In this document: positions 54,770 through 63,399 of the stretch, in pieces
How the letters are laid out: each line of letters opens with the position of its first letter
Numbering within the stretch: the first letter of the stretch is position 1
NCBI RefSeq assembly: GCF_015910445.1
Contig: NZ_CP048882.1
Location: forward strand, 3,100,001 to 3,164,000
Direction of reading: 5' to 3'
Length of the DNA: 64,000 nt
Source of the DNA: Streptomyces bathyalis
Lineage (GTDB): Bacteria; Actinomycetota; Actinomycetes; Streptomycetales; Streptomycetaceae
Notes under the pieces: model-generated
Seen by the model: only the letters and a program-made list of their open reading frames with translations
The model's database searches: none
What the model was told of the DNA's origin: nothing
Translations under genes and position numbers: made by a program

Positions 54770-55594
54770 ATGGGCACCATCACCACCACGGACGGGACCG
54801 AGATCTTCTACAAGGACTGGGGATCGGGACGCCCGGTCGTCTTCAGCCACGGCTGGCCGCTGACAGCGGACGTCTGGGACCCGCAGCTGTTCTTCATCGC
54901 GTCGCAGGGCTACCGGGTCATAGCGCACGACCGCCGCGGTCACGGCCGCTCCGGCGAGCCGTGGGCCGGCCACGACATGGACACCTACGCGGACGACCTC
55001 TCGCAGCTGATGGACAGCCTCAACCTCAGCAACGCCACGCTCGTCGGGCACTCGACGGGAGGCGGCGAGGTGGCGCGCTACCTCGGCAAGCACGGGACGT
55101 CCCGCGTGGCGCAGGCGGTGCTGCTCAGCGCCGTACCGCCGCTGATGCTGAAGACGGACGCCAACCCCGAGGGGTTGCCGATGGAGGTCTTCGACGAGCT
55201 GCGCAAGGGCGTGCGGAAGGACAGGTCGCAGTTCTACCAGGACCTCACCGCGCCCTTCTACGGCGCCAACCGGCCCGGCTCGGACGTCTCCGAGGGCACG
55301 CGTGACGCGTTCTGGCTGATGGCCATGTCGGTGGCGACGAACGCCTCGTACGAGTGCGTGAAGGCGTTCTCGGAGACCGACTTCACCGACGACCTGACGC
55401 GGATCGATGTGCCCGTCTTCATCGCGCACGGCGACGACGACCAGATCGTCCCCATCGACGCGTCCTCGCCGAAGACGGCCGAACTCGTGAAGGACCCGAC
55501 CCTCAAGATCTACCCGGGCGCGCCGCACGGTCTCTACGCCGCGCGCCACGACACGTTCAACAACGACCTGCTGGGGTTCCTGAAGACCGCCTGA
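54770..55594 (+). CDS. alpha/beta hydrolase (non-haem chloroperoxidase-like)
   Basis: The 274-residue alpha/beta hydrolase resembles bacterial cofactor-free haloperoxidases and esterases. Visible motifs are [12 protein letters not shown] (oxyanion HGWP), [10 protein letters not shown], the nucleophile elbow [15 protein letters not shown] (Ser), [14 protein letters not shown] (acid Asp) and [11 protein letters not shown] (catalytic His). AAGGAG precedes the ATG. It is monocistronic. Haloperoxidase activity in vitro is usually a side reaction of an esterase; the natural substrate is unknown. Confidence 0.93.
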   Translation: MGTITTTDGTEIFYKDWGSGRPVVFSHGWPLTADVWDPQLFFIASQGYRVIAHDRRGHGRSGEPWAGHDMDTYADDLSQLMDSLNLSNATLVGHSTGGGEVARYLGKHGTSRVAQAVLLSAVPPLMLKTDANPEGLPMEVFDELRKGVRKDRSQFYQDLTAPFYGANRPGSDVSEGTRDAFWLMAMSVATNASYECVKAFSETDFTDDLTRIDVPVFIAHGDDDQIVPIDASSPKTAELVKDPTLKIYPGAPHGLYAARHDTFNNDLLGFLKTA

Positions 55595-55702
55595 GCGCGG
55601 AGCGGTGCCGGGGCCGGGCAGTCCCCGGCTGGGCAGTCCCGGGCTGGACGCGGGGTGGGGCGCGTCGCCTCCGAGGGGCGCGGGGGCGGCGTGGCCGCCT
55701 GG

Positions 55703-56518
55703 TCACCGCCTGCCCGCCTCCGTCGACGGGTGCTCCGGCCTCCTGGCCTCGGCACGCTCGCGCAGGCGCGCGGCCTCGTCCCGTATCTGCGGGAGCTTGC
55801 CGTACAGCGCTCTGCCCGGGCAGGAGGTCTCGTAGGCGTCCCGGTGCGCGGCTATGACGTGAAAACGGGCATGCTCGCCCTTGTCGAACCGGCTCTCGTC
55901 GCTCGAGGAGACAAGCCGCCTCGTGCTGTGCGGGTCTATGCCGCGCCGCAGCTTCCAGGCGGCGAGGGCGGCGATCGAGTCGATCATGGCCTGTGGAACC
56001 CGGGCCCCCTCGTCGAAGGTGCCCATCGCCGCTATGCCGAGGCTGCGGGCGTTGAACCCCTTCGTGTGCGCCCCTTCGACGGAGCGGCCGAGTGCGCCGG
56101 AGCGGCCCTCGTAGATGTTGCCGCAGTGGTCGACGACGAAGTTGTAGCCGAGGTCGTCCCAGCCGCGCTCGACGTGTTCCGTCTCCAGCTGCCGGAGCAT
56201 CCGGGGCACCTCGTCGCAGTCGTAGCCGTTGGGCTGGCTCGTGTGGTGGACGAAGACGACCCGCACGCTGTGCATGGTCGACGCCCGCTCCCGCACCAGG
56301 CTCTCGTCGGCGTGCCAGGAGCTGCGCGGCACTATGTCGGGGCGTGGCGCGCCGGGCAGCGTCTTCGCCTCGGCCGGCTCGCGGTGCCGCTGCCGGTGCG
56401 CGGCGGGCGAGAGGGCATCCCTCGCCGGCTCCTCCCAGGTCATGGCGAACGCGAGCGGCACGAGTGCCACGTACACGAGCCTGCCGGGACGTCTGCGCTT
56501 GGGCTTACGGTGCCGCAT
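55703..56518 (-). CDS. peptidoglycan recognition/N-acetylmuramoyl-L-alanine amidase-like protein
   Basis: The 271-residue protein has an N-terminal membrane/signal segment (RLVYVALVPLAFAMTW) after a very basic start, then a PGRP/Amidase_2 domain: VVFVHHTSQPNGYDC (first zinc His), FVVDHCGNIYEGRSG, GFNARSLGIAAMGTF and HFHVIAAHRD...SCPG-type closing (second His and the Cys ligand). It should act outside the cell on stem peptides. The C-terminus is Arg/Glu-rich. It is convergent with the hydrolase gene and lies downstream of the second DedA gene. Confidence 0.9.
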   Translation of the reverse strand: MRHRKPKRRRPGRLVYVALVPLAFAMTWEEPARDALSPAAHRQRHREPAEAKTLPGAPRPDIVPRSSWHADESLVRERASTMHSVRVVFVHHTSQPNGYDCDEVPRMLRQLETEHVERGWDDLGYNFVVDHCGNIYEGRSGALGRSVEGAHTKGFNARSLGIAAMGTFDEGARVPQAMIDSIAALAAWKLRRGIDPHSTRRLVSSSDESRFDKGEHARFHVIAAHRDAYETSCPGRALYGKLPQIRDEAARLRERAEARRPEHPSTEAGRR

Positions 56519-56602
56519 AGGACAAAAGGTGCACCGGGGTCACGCGCTCGCACAGGTGACCGGATCCGTTCGGGTGAAGGGCCCGCTCCACTCCGGCCGC
56601 CG

Positions 56603-57211
56603 CTACGGCGGCACGGGGTCCGGCTCCTCGGGCTCCTCGGACCTCTCGGCCTCTTCGCGGCGTCCACGCGCGATGCGCCGCACGGCCGACACGGCACCGG
56701 CCACGAGGAGCGACACCAGCGGGCCTATGAACCACCGGGCCACGCCGTCCATGGCGAACCGCCCGCCCAGGTATCCCAGCCCGACGGTGTACGAGACGAA
56801 GACGGCCTCGGCGATCACGGCGCCGAGGAGATAGCTGCGCACCGGGTAACCGACCACGCCGGCGGTCAGCCCGCCCACGCCCCGCCCGCCGGGTACGAAG
56901 CGTACGGCGATCACCGAGGGCACCCCGTGCCGCTCCAGCCCGGCGGCCGTGCGCTCCAGCATCGACCTGCGGCCCGGCCTGCGGCTCAGCCAGGCGACGA
57001 CCCGCCCGCTGGACCTCCGGCCCGCCCAGAACACGCCCAGGTCGCCCACGACTGTGCTGGCCAGCAGCACGAGGACGAGAAAGGGCAGGCTCAGCCCGCC
57101 CGCTGCGGCCATGGCCCCGGCACCGGCCACCAGGGCGGAGTTCGGGACCATAGGCGGCAGGGTGGCGAGCACCAGCAGGGCGTAGATCCAGTGCGTGCTG
57201 TCCATGTCCAC
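56603..57211 (-). CDS. DedA/VTT domain membrane protein
   Basis: The 202-residue membrane protein is a short DedA relative: LLASTVVGDLGVFWAGRRSSG, GLERHGVPSVIAVRFVPGGRGVGGLTAGVVGYPVRSYLLGAVIAEAVFVSYTVGLGYLGG with the FxPG/R-G core. The first acidic motif of classic DedA is replaced by NSALVAGAGAM, so function may differ. An acidic tail ends it. It may be co-transcribed with the downstream PGRP-like gene, 84 bp away. Confidence 0.85.
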   Translation of the reverse strand: MDMDSTHWIYALLVLATLPPMVPNSALVAGAGAMAAAGGLSLPFLVLVLLASTVVGDLGVFWAGRRSSGRVVAWLSRRPGRRSMLERTAAGLERHGVPSVIAVRFVPGGRGVGGLTAGVVGYPVRSYLLGAVIAEAVFVSYTVGLGYLGGRFAMDGVARWFIGPLVSLLVAGAVSAVRRIARGRREEAERSEEPEEPDPVPP

Positions 57212-57842
57212 GCTCCCGGCACCGTGGGTGATCGCCTCTTCGCAGGCTGACAGGAGCCGTGACGGTGTTCAACAGACGGAGAATGAGCCCGGGGAGAACT
57301 GCGAGTTCTCCCTTGGGGGTTCGCCCCGGTCACCCTGAGGCCACCCTGGCCGGTCACGGGCGCCGGTGCGTGCCGCCGTTGGGAGTACCGGCCTCCCGGC
57401 CGGTCGCGCCCTGGGACGGATTCCGGCGGATACGCCGTGGCGGTGCTCCTCCTCGCTGCCGGGACGGGCGGGACTGCCGGGACGGGCGGGGCTTCCGGGC
57501 CGGCGGGACTTCGGGTCCCGGCGTGCAGGGGGTGGACGGCGGCGGCGTCCACGTAGCCGTGGCGGCGGCGGCCGTGGCGGCGAGGTTGCCGTACGGCGGG
57601 CCGCCGAGGCGGTGGACAGGTCGGGGGTGTCGACGTTCGTGCCCGTACCCGCGTCGGAAAGGCCAGCCGGGGCCGGGCCGAGCGCGATGCGGCGCTCACG
57701 ACCACGAGCACGACCACGAGCACGAGCACGACCACGAGCACGGTCACGGTGGTCCACTCGCAGAGCCCTCGCCGGTGCGGACCCGGCTGGTGCGTGGACG
57801 CGACGGCACGCCCACGCCCCGGCGCGGGTCGTGCCGCTCAGG
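57212..57842. other. 631-bp spacer with hexamer repeats; possible decayed gene
   Basis: No intact gene was identified. At 57698-57747 alternating CACGAC/CACGAG steps form a repeat that would read as a His-Asp/His-Glu run on the plus strand, but no supported ORF surrounds it. On the minus strand, G/C-ending codons favour one frame from 57757 to about 57590 and another frame further downstream, which could mark an old frameshifted gene. Confidence 0.4.
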
Positions 57843-59216
57843 TCACTTCAGCGCCTGCTTCGCCTGCTCGCGGGTCTCCTCGAACTCGTCGGCGTAGCTC
57901 TGCGCGTCGGAACTCTCCCAGTAGGGGCCGCCGTTGTAGCGGGCGGCAAGCTCGCGGTACTGCTCCGGTGTCATCTCCTCGGCCGGTACGTCGGCGAAGG
58001 AACTGTGGGCCTTGAGGTCCGCCATGTGCTTCGCTGAGATCAGCAGGTTCTGGCTGGGATCCTTCAACGAGGCTGTCAGCTCCTCGCGTTGGTCCCCGGT
58101 GAGGTTGGCCGGGTCGTATCCCAGCGTCTCCGCGGCACGGCGGACCTGCACGGCCATCGGCCCGTAAGAGGTGTTGTCACGGTCCCCGGCGAGCGGCCCC
58201 GGAAGGTAGCCGGGAGTGACCGGGCTCCAGTCGGACTCGGCGGTGTGCCGCAGCCACTGGGCCACGTCGTCGGCGACGTAGGGCTTGCCGCCGACCTCGA
58301 CCCACGCGATGCCCGCCACCATGTCCGGCGGCAGACCGTACGCCCGCGCCGCCGCCTTGATGGCGGCCTTGTTGGCCTCGATCCACTCCTTCCTGCTGCC
58401 CAACGCATCGGTCAGCCAGAGGCTGTCGACGTCCGGCACGCCATTGCGGTGGCTCCGCAGGTCCTGGAGCAGCGGCGACACCCTCTCGTCGCCGATCGTC
58501 GGCACGCTCCCCTTTCCCGGGGCACTGCCGGGCAGCCGTGTCAGCACGGTGCCCCGGCCCGGTGCCTCGACGTCCTCCTGCGACAGGACGTTCACCTCGG
58601 ACAGCAGGGCCGCCGCGTCCATGTGTCCTGTGCGGAAGCCCGGGATCAGCTCCTTGGCACGCCGGAGCGCGGCCACGCATTCGCCGCGCGGGCCCTGTTC
58701 GGCGCGGAGCGCCGCGCCGAACGCCTCGCCGGCCTGCTCGTGGTGGCGGTCGGCCTCGTCCACGATCTCCTCGCGGTCCACGCCCAGTTCGGCGAACCAG
58801 TCGAGCAGGCTCGTCGAGGAGCGCAGGTCCTCCCAGCGGCGCATCGGCTCGGCTTCCTGTGCGGAACGCGTGATCGGGACCGCCCCTCGGGAGATCAGCC
58901 GGGAGAGCCGGTCCTGGGCGTCGCACCCGAGTCGCAGCTTCCGCCTGGCGTCCTCGACAGCCCCGGCGTACGTCAGCAGGGCCGCCGACGCCGCTTCGTA
59001 GCCGTCCAACAGCCCCTGTATTAGGCCGTTCACGTCCCTCAGCCGGCCCTCGTAGCCGGCATCGGCGTCGCTGCTCCATTCCACGGACTCCGCCGCCCTG
59101 AGGGACTGCCCCACGGAGGCGAGCAGATCCCGCATGCGCTTGTACTCGGCGGCGTTGCGCTCGATCAGCCTCGGGTCGCAGTGCTCCAGGAACCTGACGT
59201 CCTCGTAGTACGCCAC
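57843..59216 (-). CDS. WXG-like helical protein with lysozyme/transglycosylase-like C-terminus
   Basis: The 457-residue protein has an N-terminal helical region of about 110 residues (HCDPRLIERNAAEYKRMRDLL...VEWSSDADAGYEGRL...GYEAASAALLTYAGAVEDA) in the style of ESX/T7SS-secreted proteins, a helical middle, and a C-terminal lysozyme-fold segment. In the last, IAWVEVGGKPYV supplies a candidate catalytic Glu307, TSYGPMAV (349-356) resembles the SxGPMQ strand and ARYNGG (425-430) is typical of transglycosylases. There is no signal peptide. It follows a 118-residue gene by five bases, so they form a pair. The activity and secretion route are inferred. Confidence 0.75.
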   Translation of the reverse strand: MAYYEDVRFLEHCDPRLIERNAAEYKRMRDLLASVGQSLRAAESVEWSSDADAGYEGRLRDVNGLIQGLLDGYEAASAALLTYAGAVEDARRKLRLGCDAQDRLSRLISRGAVPITRSAQEAEPMRRWEDLRSSTSLLDWFAELGVDREEIVDEADRHHEQAGEAFGAALRAEQGPRGECVAALRRAKELIPGFRTGHMDAAALLSEVNVLSQEDVEAPGRGTVLTRLPGSAPGKGSVPTIGDERVSPLLQDLRSHRNGVPDVDSLWLTDALGSRKEWIEANKAAIKAAARAYGLPPDMVAGIAWVEVGGKPYVADDVAQWLRHTAESDWSPVTPGYLPGPLAGDRDNTSYGPMAVQVRRAAETLGYDPANLTGDQREELTASLKDPSQNLLISAKHMADLKAHSSFADVPAEEMTPEQYRELAARYNGGPYWESSDAQSYADEFEETREQAKQALK

Positions 59217-59221
59217 GGCCC

Positions 59222-59578
59222 TCAGCTTCCCTTCGGGGCGACGCACGCGGACGAGTCGGCGAAGTCCTTGAGCTTCGCCGCTGTACTGCCGTCCATGGCA
59301 GGGCCGTTGTCGGCAGCGGGCCTCAGCAGCGTGGACAGCGCGGTCAGCAACGCCGCGGCGTCCCGGCCCCGTTCGTCGGCCACGCGGGCGAGGTCCACGA
59401 CCGCCGCGGAGACTTCCGAGTGCGATCGCGGAACGCGTGCCATGGTGCCGATGTCCCCGTCCAGGCGCCCCTGTTCGAGCAGCCGCGCGATCTCCAGCAG
59501 CGGATGCGGGCTGCCGCCGCCCGGCTCCGACTCCGGCTTCGACTTTGGCTCCGGTCCCGCACTGAGGCCCTCACTCAT
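59222..59578 (-). CDS. small helical partner protein, unknown
   Basis: The 118-residue protein is not recognised. It has a Pro/Glu/Ser-rich first 22 residues, then two or three amphipathic helices (HPLLEIARLLEQGRLDGDI, SAAVVDLARVADERGRDAAALLTALSTLLRPAA) and ends SSACVAPKGS. GGGGGAG precedes the ATG. Its size, helical content and position directly before the WXG-like lysozyme-fold gene suggest a chaperone or heterodimer partner. That is inference from context. Confidence 0.7.
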   Translation of the reverse strand: MSEGLSAGPEPKSKPESEPGGGSPHPLLEIARLLEQGRLDGDIGTMARVPRSHSEVSAAVVDLARVADERGRDAAALLTALSTLLRPAADNGPAMDGSTAAKLKDFADSSACVAPKGS

Positions 59579-59831
59579 GCGCCAACTCCCCCCGGTGCCG
59601 CGGCTCAGGAAGGCCCAGCGTAGGCACGACGTCAACGGGCCGCCAGCCTCTGCGCCCGCGCACGGTGCGGCTCCCCGTCGCTTGGCCGTGTGCCACGCCA
59701 CTCCGCTACAGCCCCGTCACGGAATCGGCGAACTCACGGCCGGCAGGGACGTCCTCACCGGAGGACCGGCGCGAGAGCCGCAGCGAAGCCACGCTCCCCT
59801 CTCGCCCCAAGTCCCGTCAGCAGAGGCTCGC

Positions 59832-60896
59832 TTACGCCGCCCGCCTCTTCCCGGTGTCCTTGGACGCCCGCTCGGCGAAGGTCAGCGGCACCTGCTCGAC
59901 GCGGACCAGCCCCTGCGTACGCCCCTGGAGCTTGGGCGGACGGTAGTCCGCGTCGTTGCTGTAGCGCTCCATGGCCGTGTTCGAGAGGTACTCGCATCCG
60001 TTCGCCGCTCGTCCGACGGGGCGGTGCAGCCGCCCCATCAGCCGGTTGAGGCCGGTGAGCGAGTCGTGCAGCTCGCCCATGATGTCGGGCTCGATGTCGC
60101 CGAAGGCTTCCTTCTTGAACTCCAGCCCGTAGCGGCGGGCCTGCTGCACCATCCACAGCAACGCGATGTCGGACAGCCCCGTCTTCTCGTAACCGCCGCC
60201 GACGTCGCAGTGCACTCCGCTGAACCACACCTGTTTCAGTTCCTGGCCGCTCTTGGCGGCTCCGGGCTGCTGGTGCCACAGCGTCGGGGTGAACGGCGTG
60301 CGCTGCTCGTCGATGGCCAGCGCGTGGAAGGCTCCCTTGATCCAGCTGCTGAGCTCGGTGTCGTGGAACGCCCACCTTCGGTTGAACGGGGCACCGATCG
60401 GGATGCCGAGGGCACCGACCGTGTCCCACACCCCGATGAAGTGGATCCCCGTCTCATGCGCGTGCGCGCCGCGGAACAGCCTGGAGGCCGTGCTGGTCGG
60501 CTTCTCGGCCCGGTCGCGGTACAGCGCCCACGCCTCCTTGACCCGGTGGGCGCTCTCCCGGCGCAGGATGCCGGAGTTGCGCACCAGGCCGGCCAGGCTG
60601 CGGGCGGTGAAGGCGCCACGGCTGAAGCCGAACAGGTACAGCTCGTCACCGGGCTCGTAGTTGTCGACAAGGAAGCGGTAGGCGTCCTGGACGTTGCCGG
60701 ACAGCCCCATGCCGAAGGCCCCACCGCGCCACCGCTGCCACGGGCGCATGCCGACGCCGCTGCCGTAGTACACGCGCTGCGCCGCCCCGTCGGCCTCCGT
60801 CCGAGCCGCCAGGGCGACCTTGGTGACGTTCGTCGTGCGGGGCTGGTCGGCGAAGTTCCATGTGCCGTCACAGCAGACGATCAGTTTCCTGGCCAC
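59832..60896 (-). CDS. DUF2235 alpha/beta hydrolase
   Basis: The 354-residue protein is a DUF2235 (Tle1-like phospholipase) family hydrolase. VARKLIVCCDGTWNFADQPRTTNV opens the domain, the nucleophile elbow is LYLFGFSRGAFTARSLAG (Ser92), GVWDTVGALGIP provides the Asp-containing strand and FSGVHCDVGGGYEKTGLSDIALLWM carries the candidate catalytic His. In proteobacteria related proteins are type VI effectors; here there is no such system, and the protein is predicted cytoplasmic. GGAAGGAG precedes the GTG start. It lies upstream of the small/lysozyme-like pair on the same strand. Confidence 0.9.
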   Translation of the reverse strand: MARKLIVCCDGTWNFADQPRTTNVTKVALAARTEADGAAQRVYYGSGVGMRPWQRWRGGAFGMGLSGNVQDAYRFLVDNYEPGDELYLFGFSRGAFTARSLAGLVRNSGILRRESAHRVKEAWALYRDRAEKPTSTASRLFRGAHAHETGIHFIGVWDTVGALGIPIGAPFNRRWAFHDTELSSWIKGAFHALAIDEQRTPFTPTLWHQQPGAAKSGQELKQVWFSGVHCDVGGGYEKTGLSDIALLWMVQQARRYGLEFKKEAFGDIEPDIMGELHDSLTGLNRLMGRLHRPVGRAANGCEYLSNTAMERYSNDADYRPPKLQGRTQGLVRVEQVPLTFAERASKDTGKRRAA

Positions 60897-61148
60897 GGCA
60901 TCTCCTTCCGCGGAGAACTGCGGCGACGACGTCGTGGACGTCGTCGCCCGGCTCTCGCGGCGCGGACAGCGGGCCGCGAGGCTGGTGGTCGGGACCGGAT
61001 TCGACGATCGCACGGCTCCGACGGGCTCGCCATTCGGCCCAGTCCTGTCCTGCCGCCGCCATCGGGCGAGCTCGTGGCCAGGTGGCCAGGTGGTCACGTG
61101 GTCAGAGCTCACACCTGGTTCACCTCACCTGGCCTGTGCCGCCTGGCC

Positions 61149-61190
61149 GCCTGGCCACCTGCCGTCCATTGCGGGGGCAGGTGGCCAGGC
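61149..61190. terminator. hairpin after the sigma factor gene
   Basis: Arms GCCTGGCCACCTGCC (61149-61163) and its perfect complement (61176-61190) enclose a 12-base loop, 60 bp downstream of the sigma gene stop. Several further CCAGGTGG-type words lie in 61075-61160, so the region is rich in short dyads. A terminator is the likeliest role; an operator cluster for the DUF2235 gene is the alternative. Confidence 0.6.
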
Positions 61191-61251
61191 ATACGCGTGG
61201 GAGGGCGATCGCCTGATCCCGTACCGCACCCGGCGATCGCCCGGAGGAGCC

Positions 61252-62085
61252 TCAGGCTGCGGTGAGTTCCCGTTCGCGTCCGGTGTCGGAATCGGCGTCG
61301 ACCTCGTCCCGGAGGCGTTGGCAAGTGCGGCTGATGAGGCGGGAGACGTGCATCTGCGAGCAGCCGAGTTCGTCGGCGATCTTCGTCTGTGTCATGTCGC
61401 AGAAGAAGCGCATGTAGAGGATGCGCTGCTCACGCTCGGGAAGCCGCTTGAGGCGGGGTTTGACGGACTCGCGGTAGATGACGTGGTCGAAGCCCGGTTC
61501 GGTGCGGCCGAGGGTGTCGGCGAGGGAGTATCCGTCCTCGGCGCCCGGCAGTTCGGCATCCAGGGACAGGGTGCTGTAGCTCTCCAGTGCTTCCATGCCC
61601 ACCAGCACGTCCTCCTCGGACATTCCGGCATGTTCGGCGATCCGCGCCACGGTGGGGCTGCGGTCGCCCATCGTCAGGCTGAGTTCGCGGCGGCTGACGC
61701 GGACCTTGTTGCGCAACTCCTGCACGCGCCGCGGCACGTGCAGCCCCCACATGTGGTCGCGGAAGTGGCGTTTGATCTCACCGACGATGGTCGGGATCGC
61801 GAAACTCTCAAAAGCCTTGCCGCGGCCGGGGTCGTAGCGGTCGACGGCCTTGACCAGGCCCAGCGAGGCGACCTGCTGCAGGTCCTCCAGGTTCTCCCCG
61901 CGGTTGCGGAACCGCTGCGCGAGACGCTCCGCCATCGGCATCCACGCCTCGACGACCCGCTGCTTGAGCTCTTCCTTCTCCGGCCCCTCGGGGAGCGCGA
62001 CGATGCGGCGGAAGTCCTCCGCGGTGTCAGGGGCATCGTCGTGCGGGTGACGGGCACGCTTCGTACGCATCTGTACGGCTGACAT
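61252..62085 (-). CDS. SigB/SigF/SigG-family RNA polymerase sigma factor
   Basis: The 277-residue protein is a group 3 sigma factor. Region 2 reads ENLEDLQQVASLGLVKAVDRYDPGRGKAFESFAIPTIVGEIKRHFRDHMWGLHVPRRVQEL, region 3 ELSLTMGDRSPTVARIAEHAGMSEEDVLVGMEAL and region 4 LPEREQRILYMRFFCDMTQTKIADELGCSQMHVSRLISRTCQRL. Streptomyces has several paralogues used in osmotic stress and sporulation, and the sequence alone does not say which one this is. No anti-sigma or anti-anti-sigma gene is adjacent. ATG 62085 is chosen, with GAGGACAC upstream. Confidence 0.93.
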   Translation of the reverse strand: MSAVQMRTKRARHPHDDAPDTAEDFRRIVALPEGPEKEELKQRVVEAWMPMAERLAQRFRNRGENLEDLQQVASLGLVKAVDRYDPGRGKAFESFAIPTIVGEIKRHFRDHMWGLHVPRRVQELRNKVRVSRRELSLTMGDRSPTVARIAEHAGMSEEDVLVGMEALESYSTLSLDAELPGAEDGYSLADTLGRTEPGFDHVIYRESVKPRLKRLPEREQRILYMRFFCDMTQTKIADELGCSQMHVSRLISRTCQRLRDEVDADSDTGRERELTAA

Positions 62086-62458
62086 CGTGCTGGTGTCCTC
62101 TTCCCTCCGGTACTGCGTCCAAGCGGACACCGCGGGAGAAGGACACAGGCGGGCCGGACCACTTCATGGGCCCGAGGGCGAGACAAAGGTCCCGCTCCCG
62201 CGGATGTGCCTTCTTGCCGAAGCACTGATGCCCGCGTGCCCCGGCCTCCCGACAGCAAACGTCAGCAATTCGAGGCGAGTTGTACGTGCCTCCCGGGCAC
62301 CTGTCAGCCCGCAGCGGCCCAGGAGGGCAGAGCCGCTTTCATGTACGCCGGCCGCCTGCGGGGCGTCCTGACCGGGCGGGCCCTGTGGGGCGCCCGCAGG
62401 CAGGTCCCGCCAGGAAACCGCTGGCTGCGGGCCGTTGCCGCGTGCTGTGCTGGCTCGC
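62086..62458. other. 373-bp divergent spacer (sigma/APH-fold)
   Basis: No convincing gene is seen on either strand. No sequence resembling the SigB-type GTTT-N14-GGGTAT promoter was found for the sigma gene. The stretch must contain promoters for the sigma factor and possibly the kinase-fold gene. Confidence 0.5.
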
Positions 62459-63391
62459 GTGACTTCATCCCCGCCGTACTCGTCGTACGACGACGCCCAG
62501 CCCTCGGGCGATCCGCCGGCGGAGGCGCTCGCTTGGGCCGCCGAAGTCCTCGGCTCGGGAACGGCTGCCGACGTGCGCGCCGTTCGCGCCCTGGGCGGCG
62601 GCAGCCACGCCTCCACTCACCTGCTGCAGGCCGCCGATCCTGAACGGCAGGCCGTGCTGCGGCGCTTCCCGCCCGGCGACGACTCCGCGGCCCGCGAGGA
62701 GAAGGTCCTGAGGGCGCTCGACGGCCTGGACGGCTTCGCCCCGCGTCTGCTGGGCGTCGATCCGCACGGCGAACGGTGCGGGCTGCCCACCGTTCTGATC
62801 ACGCGTCTTCCGGGCCGGGCCGATATCACCCCGGCCGATCCGGACGCCGCGGCGGCGGCACTCGGGCACGCCCTCGCCCGCCTGCACGCACTCCCCCACG
62901 CCCGCCTCGCCGGGTTCCGGGACGGCATGACCGCCACCCGCAGCAGCACCGGACCGGCCGCCGCGGCGCTGGACGGGCAGCTCGAACGGCTCGCCGCCCA
63001 GCCGCGGGTGCTGGCCCACTTCGACTACTGGTCGGGAAACGTGCTGTGGCAGGACGGTTCGCTGAGCGGCGTGATCGACTGGGATGGTGCGGGCCTGGCT
63101 CCGCGCGGGTTCGATGTCGGCTGGTGCCGGCTGGACCTCGCCCTGCTGCACGGCCCGGACACCACGACGGCCGACACGTTCTGCGCTGCCTATCGGGACG
63201 CGGCCGGCATCCCACCGCCCGACGTGACGCTGTGGGACCTCTACACCCTCGCCCGTTCCCACCGCACCGTGGAGACCTGGGTCCCCAACTACGCGGGCCT
63301 CGGCCGCACCGACCTCACCGGCCGGGAACTTCGACGGCGCCACACCGCGTGGACGGCACGCTGTCTCGCTGCCGCCGGCCGGGCCTCCTGA
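62459..63391 (+). CDS. aminoglycoside phosphotransferase (APH) fold protein
   Basis: The 310-residue protein has the APH/choline kinase fold: RAVRALGGGSHASTHLL (Gly-rich loop), RREE-type helix replaced by AAREEKVLRALDGL, ALARLHALPHARL, the Brenner-type active site VLAHFDYWSGNVLWQ (in place of HGDxxxxN, with HFDYWSGN) and the metal site SGVIDWDGAGLAPRGFDVGW. Substrate is unknown; most Streptomyces members are not antibiotic kinases. The start is uncertain: GTG 62459 removes a doubtful eight-residue extension. Confidence 0.88.
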   Translation: MTSSPPYSSYDDAQPSGDPPAEALAWAAEVLGSGTAADVRAVRALGGGSHASTHLLQAADPERQAVLRRFPPGDDSAAREEKVLRALDGLDGFAPRLLGVDPHGERCGLPTVLITRLPGRADITPADPDAAAAALGHALARLHALPHARLAGFRDGMTATRSSTGPAAAALDGQLERLAAQPRVLAHFDYWSGNVLWQDGSLSGVIDWDGAGLAPRGFDVGWCRLDLALLHGPDTTTADTFCAAYRDAAGIPPPDVTLWDLYTLARSHRTVETWVPNYAGLGRTDLTGRELRRRHTAWTARCLAAAGRAS

Positions 63392-63399
63392 CGACAGCC

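Noticed and set aside
57259..57897. Plus-strand frame with a His-Asp/His-Glu run, considered a metal-binding protein
   Set aside because: The rest of the frame is unlike a folded protein, overlaps the lysozyme-like gene end antisense, and has no ribosome-binding site.
59832..60896. DUF2235 hydrolase considered as a type VI secretion effector
   Set aside because: No Tss, VgrG or Hcp gene is in the window and the host type lacks that system; only the family resemblance remains.
62459..63391. APH-fold gene considered an aminoglycoside-resistance determinant
   Set aside because: The active-site motif is HFDYWSGN rather than the classic HGDLHPGN type, and most actinobacterial members of this fold are not antibiotic kinases.
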